From contig CASJPF010000002.1 of NCBI GenBank assembly GCA_949383255.1, positions 62,001 through 126,000 on the forward strand: a stretch of 64,000 bases of DNA, given 5' to 3'. Position 1 is the first letter of the stretch. Each line of letters opens with the position of its first letter. The notes under the pieces were generated by a model. The model worked only from the letters and a program-made list of their open reading frames with translations, was not told the DNA's origin and did no database searches. This document shows, in pieces, positions 57,640 to 64,000 of the stretch. Origin of the DNA: Lachnospiraceae bacterium. Its GTDB lineage: Bacteria > Bacillota > Clostridia > Lachnospirales > Lachnospiraceae. A program made the position numbers and the translations under genes.

Positions 57640-58413
57640 ATGGAAACGATACTGAATGTAAGAAACTTAAATGTGTATTACAAAAATAAGGAAACCTTGC
57701 TAAATCGTTTTTGCGGAAAGTCAAAAGATAATTTGCAGCATGTCCTAAAGAATGTGAGCTTTGACATGAAAAAAGGAGAGGTGCTTGGACTGGTCGGTGA
57801 GAGCGGCTGTGGAAAGACTTCGCTTGCCAAAGCAATTTTAGGGATGCAGAAGCAATATGATGGTATGATTGCGCTTGATTGTCCCAATCCGCAAATGGTT
57901 TTTCAAGATCCATACAGTTCACTCAATCCTTCCAAAAAAATTGGATGGATATTGGAGGAGCCACTTCGTATGAAAGCCCGAAAGAAAAAGAAAGAAGGAG
58001 AATTTTCTAAAATAGAGCGTGTCAAAAAGGTTGACCAGATGCTTGTGCGCGTGGGATTAGACGAAAGGTTAAAAGAACATTATCCAACAGAACTTTCCGG
58101 TGGCCAGCGCCAGCGCGTTGCAATTGCGGCAGCACTTTTGTGCGACACAAATTTTCTGATTGCGGACGAGCCAGTATCTGCACTGGATGTAACCATACAA
58201 GCGCAGATTATTAGACTTTTGCTAAAACTTCATAGAGAGCTTGGCGTTTCAATTCTCTTTATATCACATGATCTTCGCGTTGTGTATCAGATGTGTGACA
58301 GAGTGATTATTATGAAAAATGGGGAAATTCTTGAACAGGGAAAAGTCGAGGAGGTATACGAGAACCCAACTTCTGACTATACCCGACTATTGCTTGAAGC
58401 GGCAAATTTGTGA
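57640..58413 (+). CDS. dppF: Peptide ABC transporter ATP-binding protein (DppF type)
   Basis: A 257-residue ATPase with Walker [11 protein letters not shown] (about 48-57), Q-loop [10 protein letters not shown], signature L-S-G-G-Q-R-Q-R, Walker [13 protein letters not shown] and F-I-S-H-D-L-R. It lacks the usual C-terminal extension. The ATG at 57640 follows GGGAGGGG. Together with dppD and the 49954-53513 genes it completes one transporter. Confidence 0.92.
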   Translation: METILNVRNLNVYYKNKETLLNRFCGKSKDNLQHVLKNVSFDMKKGEVLGLVGESGCGKTSLAKAILGMQKQYDGMIALDCPNPQMVFQDPYSSLNPSKKIGWILEEPLRMKARKKKKEGEFSKIERVKKVDQMLVRVGLDERLKEHYPTELSGGQRQRVAIAAALLCDTNFLIADEPVSALDVTIQAQIIRLLLKLHRELGVSILFISHDLRVVYQMCDRVIIMKNGEILEQGKVEEVYENPTSDYTRLLLEAANL

Positions 58414-58431
58414 CAGGAGGGTATTCAATAA

Positions 58432-58935
58432 ATGCTGCAATGTTTTTATCCAAAAGAATATTTGGATTCTACGTATCTCATTGATTTTGAAAAAAAATAT
58501 GAGCAAGGTTATAGAGGTATCATTTTTGATATTGATAATACGCTGGTACCACATGGGCTTCCAGCAGACGAGCGCGCAATCGCGCTGTTTTTGCGTTTAA
58601 AAAAGATTGGATATCAAGTGACCATGCTCTCAAACAATAAGGAGCCACGCGTGAAGATGTTTTGCGATGCAGTGAATGCGCCTTATATTTATAAGGCAGG
58701 AAAGCCAAATCCTGAAAACTATAGAAAAGCAATGAAAAATATGGGGACAGCGGAAAGAAATACCCTGTTTGTTGGCGACCAGATTTTTACAGATGTGTGG
58801 GGGGCAAACAGAGCGGGAATTTACTCGATTTTGGTAAAACCAATTCACCCCAAGGAAGAGATACAAATTGTGTTAAAGCGATATCTTGAAAAGATTGTGT
58901 TATTTGCATATCAGAGGCATATGCGTAGAAAATAA
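58432..58935 (+). CDS. YqeG family HAD IIIA-type phosphatase
   Basis: A 167-residue HAD hydrolase with the catalytic D-I-D-N-T-L motif near residue 31, L-S-N-N-K-E-P-R, K-P-N-P and the Asp motif V-G-D-Q-I-F-T-D-V-W-G-A-N-R. Homologues usually act in a yqeG-yqeH-aroE cluster in Bacilli; here it precedes aroE without yqeH. Substrate unknown. GACAGGAGG precedes the ATG. Confidence 0.92.
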   Translation: MLQCFYPKEYLDSTYLIDFEKKYEQGYRGIIFDIDNTLVPHGLPADERAIALFLRLKKIGYQVTMLSNNKEPRVKMFCDAVNAPYIYKAGKPNPENYRKAMKNMGTAERNTLFVGDQIFTDVWGANRAGIYSILVKPIHPKEEIQIVLKRYLEKIVLFAYQRHMRRK

Positions 58936-59054
58936 ACACTTGTTTAAAATTTGCCTTTTGAACAGCCATAAAAACGATAAATCTATTTAGAATAATAGAA
59001 GTATACCAAATAAGAAAATACTAAAAATATTTTATATTGAGGGGGAGGACATAA

Positions 59055-59960
59055 ATGGAAATTAATGGAAAGACAAAAATATATGGGATTATTGGAAATC
59101 CAGTGGAACATACAATGTCGCCACTCATTCATGGTGCACTTGCAGACGCGCTTGGTATTAATATGGTATATGTGCCATTTCAAGTGGCAGAAGGACAACT
59201 TGAAACAGCGATAAAAGGGGCTTATGGGTTAAATATTTGCGGAATGAATATTACAGTGCCATATAAGAATACTGTGATTCCCTTTTTGACAGAAGTTGAT
59301 ATGCGTGCAAAAGTGGCAGGTTCTGTCAATACACTTGTGCGTGACAGCCGTGAGGACAGAGTAGGATTTATCGGCTACAATACCGATATGAATGGACTTT
59401 GGCATGCCATGAAAGAGGATGGAATATCTCTCAAAGATGAGCAGATTATTGTGCTTGGCGCAGGCGGTGTGGGGCGTGCAGTTGCATTTATGTGTGCAAA
59501 TAGCGGTGCACAAAAAGTCTATTTGCTCAACCGCAATACCGCAAAAGCAGATGATGTGGCTGCAAAAATCAATGATAGCCTTCGTCGATATGGTAGGGAT
59601 TGCGTGACAGCAATGGCGTTGACTGACTATAAGAAACTTTTGACAGGGACAGAAAACAGATATATTGTGATACAATGTACCAGTGTAGGGCTTGCGCCAA
59701 ATGCGGACAATGCGGTTATTGAGGACGGCGATTTTTATCATTATGTGAAATTTGGATATGATTTGATTTACACACCGTGGGAAACAAAGTTTATGCAGTT
59801 GGTGACAGCAAACGGCGGTGTGGCATACAATGGGCTGAAAATGCTTTTGCATCAGGGAATAGAGGCTTTTGAAATGTGGACGGGCTGCAAGGTGACCAGA
59901 GAAAATGCTGATAGAGTTTATCAAATGCTTCAAAATAAGTTAGGAGTTGTAGGAAAATAG
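59055..59960 (+). CDS. aroE: Shikimate dehydrogenase
   Basis: AroE reduces 3-dehydroshikimate to shikimate with NADPH. The 301-residue protein has the substrate-binding region N-P-V-E-H-T-M-S-P-L-I-H (about 15-26), catalytic Lys in I-T-V-P-Y-K, and the NADP fold G-A-G-G-V-G-R-A-V near 138. The length and N-terminus fit the AroE group rather than quinate dehydrogenase. GAGGGGGAGG precedes the ATG. It opens an aromatic amino-acid cluster aroE-aroK-aroQ. Confidence 0.94.
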   Translation: MEINGKTKIYGIIGNPVEHTMSPLIHGALADALGINMVYVPFQVAEGQLETAIKGAYGLNICGMNITVPYKNTVIPFLTEVDMRAKVAGSVNTLVRDSREDRVGFIGYNTDMNGLWHAMKEDGISLKDEQIIVLGAGGVGRAVAFMCANSGAQKVYLLNRNTAKADDVAAKINDSLRRYGRDCVTAMALTDYKKLLTGTENRYIVIQCTSVGLAPNADNAVIEDGDFYHYVKFGYDLIYTPWETKFMQLVTANGGVAYNGLKMLLHQGIEAFEMWTGCKVTRENADRVYQMLQNKLGVVGK

Positions 59961-60051
59961 TGATACAAATCCTTAATGTGGAATGAGAGAATGGATTGGA
60001 TACAAAATTGTTTAACGGAGTATTCAAACTGTTATAAAACTGGGGATTTAT

Positions 60052-60567
60052 ATGGAAAATATTATTTTGACAGGTTATATGGGAAGCGGCAAGACAACGA
60101 TTGGAAAAAATCTTGCAAAACAAAAGAATTTTACATTTGTGGATACGGACGAGATGATTGTGAAACAACAACATAGCAGTATTAATAAAATTTTCGCCAC
60201 AGAGGGCGAGCAAGCATTTCGTGATATGGAGACTGCATTGTTGCGACAATTCATTGCAGATAAAAAAGAACATATGGTTATATCAACGGGCGGTGGAATG
60301 CCCTTGCGTGCAGAGAACAGGCAACTTTTGTCACGCCTTGGCAAAGTGGTATATCTAAAGGCAAGCCCCAAAACAATTTATGACAGAATCAAAGGGGATA
60401 CAACTAGACCACTTTTGCAGTGTGAGAATCCTATGAAACGAATTGAAGAGATGATTGCAGCGCGGGAACCCTTGTATGAGGAGGGCGCAATGCTTGTGGT
60501 GGACGTCAATGCATTAAGGCAGTCGGAAGCGACATTGTTAATTTTGGAAAAATGTATTTTGATTTAA
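60052..60567 (+). CDS. aroK: Shikimate kinase
   Basis: A 171-residue P-loop kinase that phosphorylates shikimate. P-loop G-Y-M-G-S-G-K-T-T-I-G near residue 7, D-T-D-E-M-I for shikimate binding, S-T-G-G-G-M-P and the lid Arg in T-R-P-L-L. The ribosome binding site is weak (GGGG nine bases upstream). About 90 bases after aroE. Confidence 0.94.
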   Translation: MENIILTGYMGSGKTTIGKNLAKQKNFTFVDTDEMIVKQQHSSINKIFATEGEQAFRDMETALLRQFIADKKEHMVISTGGGMPLRAENRQLLSRLGKVVYLKASPKTIYDRIKGDTTRPLLQCENPMKRIEEMIAAREPLYEEGAMLVVDVNALRQSEATLLILEKCILI

Positions 60568-60588
60568 AGAATACCGATTATTTTTATA

Positions 60589-60617
60589 TTGAAGTATGAT
60601 TAGAATTATTTTATAAG
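60589..60617 (+). promoter_or_regulatory. Candidate sigma-A promoter for aroQ
   Basis: TTGAAG (60589-60594) and TATAAG (60612-60617) at 17 bases, about 40 bases before aroQ. Confidence 0.45.
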
Positions 60618-60655
60618 ATTAAAAAGATAGTTTGTTAACGAAAGGATAGCAAAAG

Positions 60656-61093
60656 ATGAAGTTGCAAGTGATTAATGGACCAAATCTAAATTTTTTGGGA
60701 ATTCGGGAAAAAGGCATATATGGGACACAGGATTATCAATACCTTTTAGAGATGATACAGAAAAAGGCAGAGGAGACAGACTGTGAGATTGAATGTTTTC
60801 AGTCAAACCATGAAGGGGCTATTATAGACAAGATACAGGAGTCATATTTTGATGGGACAGAAGGCATTGTTATTAATCCGGGTGCCTACACACATTATTC
60901 GTATGCGATACGAGATGCGCTTGCAAGCATTACAGTTCCTAAAGTAGAAATCCATATCTCGGACATTACGCAGCGCGAGGAATTTCGGCGTGTCTCTGTG
61001 ACCAAAGAGGTGTGTGATTATCAGATTTATGGACAGGGTTTAAACGGATATCTAATGGCGATTGATTTTATCCTTGCGAAATGTAAAAAATAG
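60656..61093 (+). CDS. aroQ: Type II 3-dehydroquinate dehydratase
   Basis: AroQ converts 3-dehydroquinate to 3-dehydroshikimate, the substrate of AroE. The 145-residue protein has N-G-P-N-L-N-F-L-G-I-R, the catalytic-loop I-Y-G, F-Q-S-N-H-E-G-A-I, N-P-G-A-Y-T-H-Y-S and E-I-H-I-S-D-I-T-Q-R-E. AACGAAAGGA precedes the ATG. It sits immediately before efp, as in Bacillus. Confidence 0.96.
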   Translation: MKLQVINGPNLNFLGIREKGIYGTQDYQYLLEMIQKKAEETDCEIECFQSNHEGAIIDKIQESYFDGTEGIVINPGAYTHYSYAIRDALASITVPKVEIHISDITQREEFRRVSVTKEVCDYQIYGQGLNGYLMAIDFILAKCKK

Positions 61094-61096
61094 TAG

Positions 61097-61125
61097 TTGA
61101 AATCTCGCTCATTTTGTTATAAAAT
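61097..61125 (+). promoter_or_regulatory. Candidate sigma-A promoter for efp
   Basis: TTGAAA (61097-61102) and TAAAAT (61120-61125) at 17 bases, about 50 bases before efp. Confidence 0.5.
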
Positions 61126-61176
61126 GGTTAACGGATTTATAAACGTGAAAAGTGAATATTAGGAGGAATAGTTTTT

Positions 61177-61734
61177 ATGATATCAGCAGGCGATTTCAGA
61201 AATGGTATTACGATAGAATATGAGAACAGCATCTATCAGATTATTGAATTTCAGCATGTAAAACCGGGTAAGGGTGCAGCTTTTGTCAGAACAAAACTTA
61301 AGAATATTATTAGCGGGGGTGTTGTGGAGAAGACTTTCCGCCCAACTGAGAAGTGCCCGCAGGCGCGTATTGATAGAAAAGAGATGCAGTACTTGTATGC
61401 AGATGGTGATCTATTCTATTTTATGGATACAGAAAACTATGAACAGATTGGTTTAAATGCGGACAAGGTGGGGGATGCGCTTAAGTTTGTCAAGGAAAAT
61501 GAGATGGTAAAAGTATGTTCGCACAATGGCAATGTGTTTGCAATTGAGCCGCCTCTGTTTGTGGAACTAACAATCACCGATACAGAACCGGGATTTAAGG
61601 GTGACACTGCTACAGGTGCGACAAAACCGGCTACCGTTGAGACAGGTGCGACAGTGTATGTTCCGTTATTTGTTGATGTAAATGATATTATTAAGATTGA
61701 CACTAGAACAGGGGAATATCTGTCAAGAGTATAG
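61177..61734 (+). CDS. efp: Elongation factor P
   Basis: EF-P relieves ribosome stalling at proline stretches, relevant to the Pro-rich FliY linker encoded in this window. The 185-residue protein has K-P-G-K-G-A-A-F near 30-37, with the modifiable Lys, the KOW and OB domains, and [10 protein letters not shown] near 135. No modification gene was recognised nearby. AGGAGGAATAG precedes the ATG. Confidence 0.97.
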   Translation: MISAGDFRNGITIEYENSIYQIIEFQHVKPGKGAAFVRTKLKNIISGGVVEKTFRPTEKCPQARIDRKEMQYLYADGDLFYFMDTENYEQIGLNADKVGDALKFVKENEMVKVCSHNGNVFAIEPPLFVELTITDTEPGFKGDTATGATKPATVETGATVYVPLFVDVNDIIKIDTRTGEYLSRV

Positions 61735-61932
61735 TTTATCGTAACGAAAGTCAGAGAATGAGAGAAGACAATGAGAGAAATGTTTATAGTATATTTTTCT
61801 TATTGTCTTTTTTGTATGCGCGCAAAGATAGATTTTTAAAACAGTTTGCGTCTGAAAGTACAAAAGATTCTAAAAGTTTATCAAGACGACAGAGGGGGAA
61901 AATAGATTTGTTGAAAAGGAGTATAAAGAAGA

Positions 61933-62853
61933 ATGGAGTTTTCAAGTTTTACAATGTTTGTAAGAGAAGAAGTGGAGAAAAGGACAGGGGACTGTTATAA
62001 AGTGCGGCTGGATGATGTCCGCAAAAATAATGGTATTGTGTTGAAAGGGCTTACGGTAACACAAGACGACAGCAATATTTCACCAACGATATATCTCAAT
62101 AGTTATTATGAGGAGTATATTAGGGGAAGGGCAACTCTTATTAATGTGGTCAATGATGTGATAGATACCTATCATAGAAATAAGGTCAATCAAAGTGTGG
62201 ATATGCGTTATTTTCTAAATTATGAGAGTGTAAAACGCAGAATTATCTATAAGCTTGTTAACACTGAGAAAAATAGGGAGTTATTGGAAGATGTTCCGCA
62301 CATAGAGTTTCTTGATTTGTCTATTATCTTTCAGTGTCTTGTAACGCAAGAGGAGTTTGGCAGGGCTTCTATTTTAATACATAATGTGCACTTAAAACTT
62401 TGGGATGTGTCTGTGGAAGCACTCTATCAATCTGCAAAAGAGAATACGCAACAGCTTCAGGAATATGAAATTAAAGGTATGACAGAGGTTTTGCATGAGA
62501 TAATGAGTAGTGCGGAAGCATTAGAAAATTCTGCAAGGGAAGACTGTACATCTGATTTTTCAAGTAGTGTGCCGATGTATGTTTTAAGCAATAAAAGCAG
62601 AGTGGAGGGGGCGGCTTGCATGCTGTATCCGAATCTGATTCGGGATTTTGCGGAGGCAATTCAAAGTAGTTTTTATATTATACCATCTTCTATACATGAA
62701 CTGTTGCTATTGCCGACAAAACATCTTGAAGAGAGTCAGGAAATTAAGAACATGATTAGGGAAATCAATGACACACAAGTCCATGCAGAGGAGATTCTAT
62801 CTTATTCCCTGTATCTCTACGACAAGGAGGAACAAAGGATTGTAAAGATTTGA
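61933..62853 (+). CDS. DUF5688 family protein
   Basis: A 306-residue protein that I place in DUF5688 by its N-terminus (F-V-R-E-E-V-E-K-R, then V-L-K-G-L-T-V-T-Q-D-D-S-N-I-S-P-T-I-Y-L-N) and its length. No membrane segment or catalytic motif is evident; function unknown. AAAAGGAG lies 11 bases before the ATG. The 198 bases between efp and this gene hold no clear feature beyond an 80-codon open frame that overlaps its start. Confidence 0.75.
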   Translation: MEFSSFTMFVREEVEKRTGDCYKVRLDDVRKNNGIVLKGLTVTQDDSNISPTIYLNSYYEEYIRGRATLINVVNDVIDTYHRNKVNQSVDMRYFLNYESVKRRIIYKLVNTEKNRELLEDVPHIEFLDLSIIFQCLVTQEEFGRASILIHNVHLKLWDVSVEALYQSAKENTQQLQEYEIKGMTEVLHEIMSSAEALENSAREDCTSDFSSSVPMYVLSNKSRVEGAACMLYPNLIRDFAEAIQSSFYIIPSSIHELLLLPTKHLEESQEIKNMIREINDTQVHAEEILSYSLYLYDKEEQRIVKI

Positions 62854-62881
62854 TTGATATCCATAGGATATTGAAGTATAA

Positions 62882-62992
62882 TATACTAGCGGTCAAAAAG
62901 ATTGACTGCTAGTATAAAGCGATGTACACAGCTGTATAAGGAAGTATGTTGTTTTGCGGCTGGTACACATTTAACGTGAGTATAAATTAAGG
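62882..62992 (+). repeat. R1-type intergenic element (long variant), leader of the TtcA-like gene
   Basis: Begins with TATACTAGCGGTCA (62882-62895) pairing over 14 positions with TGACTGCTAGTATA (62903-62916). A second stem pairs TGTAC-A-CAGCTG with CGGCTG-GTACA (about 62933-62967) around the conserved TAAGGAAGTATG and TTTTGCGG. It matches 778-898 block by block, and the first stem differs from that copy by changes that mostly keep pairing. It lies about 60 bases before the gene at 63055. Confidence 0.6.
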
Positions 62993-63054
62993 TGTATCGA
63001 AAAAGTTTAGCGGGCGCGCTGTACAGGTTTGGACAAAGGAGTGAAGGGAAAAAC

Positions 63055-64000
63055 ATGACACAGGTGTCAGAAAAAGACAGAGATTATCTGGAAATAGAGC
63101 AGGATTTAAGAAAACGGTATCGCAAAAATCTCTGGTGTAAGTTTACAAAGGCAATACGTGCGTATGAACTTGTGCAAAAAGGAGATAAAATTGCTGTCTG
63201 CATTTCTGGTGGAAAAGATTCTATGCTGATGGCAAAGTTGTTTCAAGAGCTAAAGAGACACAATAAATTTGATTTTGATGTGTTATTTTTGGTGATGGAT
63301 CCCGGATACAAAACAGAGAACAGACAGTTAATTGAACAGAATGCAGAGCGTTTGAATATTCCATTAACTATTTTTTCGTCGGATATCTTCGCGTCAGTGT
63401 ACGAAATAGAAAATTCTCCTTGTTATTTGTGCGCTAGAATGAGGCGTGGCTATCTGTACAGCAAAGCACAGGAACTAGGTTGCAATAAGATTGCACTGGG
63501 ACATCATTTTGATGATGTGATTGAAACGGTTTTGATGGGCATGTTGTATGGGGCGCAAGTACAAACTATGATGCCAAAACTTCACAGCACAAACTTTAAA
63601 GGAATGGAGCTAATACGACCGATGTATTTGATTCGGGAGGAGCATATTGAGGCGTGGCGGGATTATAATCATCTGCGTTTTTTGCAGTGCGCATGTAAGT
63701 TTACGGAGAACAGCACTTTTCGCGGTGATTTGGAAAACACTTCAAAACGCCGCGAGATAAAACAATTGATACGTCAGTTAAGACAAATCAATCCGTTTGT
63801 GGAAAACAATATATTTAAAAGTGTTGAGAATGTCAATTTAAGTACAGTTATCGCGTATAAACAGGAAGGGGTGCGGCATCATTTTCTGGAAGATTATGAA
63901 GCGGTAGAAAATGAGAGTACAAAAGACATGCTGCAAAAGGAAAAGATTGTCTTAGAAGAACAAACAAAAGTTTATAATGCGGAGACTACTGCAGAAAAAT
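63055..64000 (+). CDS. TtcA-like tRNA 2-thiocytidine biosynthesis protein (3' end outside window)
   Basis: The frame is open for 315 codons to the end of the window. Residues 51-56 are S-G-G-K-D-S, the PP-loop for ATP-dependent adenylation, followed by a G-H-H-F-D-D-V-I-E-T motif. Cys123 and Cys126 form C-Y-L-C, and Cys212 and Cys214 form C-A-C; TtcA binds an iron-sulfur cluster through two Cys of a C-x-x-C and one later Cys, so this fits. The extra residues after about 275 are not typical, so a TtcA-like enzyme of unknown target is possible. AAGGAGTGAAGGG precedes the ATG. Confidence 0.85.
   Translation, partial: MTQVSEKDRDYLEIEQDLRKRYRKNLWCKFTKAIRAYELVQKGDKIAVCISGGKDSMLMAKLFQELKRHNKFDFDVLFLVMDPGYKTENRQLIEQNAERLNIPLTIFSSDIFASVYEIENSPCYLCARMRRGYLYSKAQELGCNKIALGHHFDDVIETVLMGMLYGAQVQTMMPKLHSTNFKGMELIRPMYLIREEHIEAWRDYNHLRFLQCACKFTENSTFRGDLENTSKRREIKQLIRQLRQINPFVENNIFKSVENVNLSTVIAYKQEGVRHHFLEDYEAVENESTKDMLQKEKIVLEEQTKVYNAETTAEK

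Noticed and set aside
61758-62000. 80-codon open frame between efp and the DUF5688 gene
   Set aside because: No good ribosome binding site, basic low-complexity product, and a 68-base overlap with the better-supported gene at 61933.
1-64000. CRISPR array, prophage, IS transposase, tRNA or rRNA genes
   Set aside because: No regularly spaced direct repeats with unique spacers, no transposase or integrase coding sequence, and no tRNA or rRNA signature was seen on either strand.

Overview
The window looks like a chromosome segment of a motile, gut-type Lachnospiraceae (Clostridia, Firmicutes). I infer this from the low-to-moderate GC, AGGAGG-type ribosome binding sites, a Bacillus/Clostridia-style fla/che operon (fliY, cheC, cheD, flbD/swrD, flhF, flhG) that ends at rpsB-tsf, PadR/DUF1700/DUF4097 and YlmC/YqeG-type genes, and a sialic-acid catabolic cluster. 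No rRNA, tRNA, CRISPR array, transposase or prophage gene was seen.

Layout. 1-597 is the 3' end of the hook gene flgE. 931-26474 is a long flagellar and chemotaxis block: glycosyltransferase, flbD, motA, motB, fliL, fliM, fliY, cheY, fliO, fliP, fliQ, fliR, flhB, then a terminator and a new promoter, then flhA, flhF, flhG, PilZ gene, cheB, cheA, cheW, cheC, cheD, membrane protein, fliA (sigma-28), DUF342 gene, and three little-known genes, one a likely SwrB counterpart. 26677-28526 is rpsB-tsf. 28810-39123 is an amino-sugar and sialic-acid locus with two divergent operons: nagB-nagA-ROK kinase-rpiR on the minus strand, and a sugar ABC transporter, YhcH, nanA, nanE and an SGNH esterase on the plus strand. 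Together they convert Neu5Ac to fructose-6-phosphate. 39153-49697 holds housekeeping and miscellaneous genes (putative SprA-type metallohydrolase, ppdK, ychF, lgt, GH3 glycosidase, ylmC, nrdR, polytopic membrane protein). 49954-58413 is a peptide ABC transporter operon (dppABC...D...F) split by a PadR-controlled envelope-stress-like cassette and by a small membrane protein gene. 58432-64000 carries yqeG, aroE, aroK, aroQ, efp, a DUF5688 gene and a partial TtcA-like gene.

The least explained content lies between genes. I see three families of short repeated elements. R1 (about 778, 11096, 28622, 53548, 62882) has modules that fold into hairpins; one has a fixed 11-nt bulge and a compensatory base-pair change between copies. 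R2 (27424 and 56905) is about 135 nt long, with matching helices and G-U changes that keep pairing. R3 (4112 and 8745, opposite strands) is about 60 nt and lies inside the flagellar operon. R2 and R3 copies begin at, or within a few bases of, the stop codon of the upstream gene, and R1 copies follow directly on terminators. They look like non-autonomous mobile elements or structured RNAs; I cannot assign them to a named family.

Coding starts were adjusted to the ribosome binding site where an upstream in-frame codon gives a longer but unlikely protein. The main cases are tsf and the 57077 membrane protein, where an R2 repeat would otherwise be translated as a false N-terminus.
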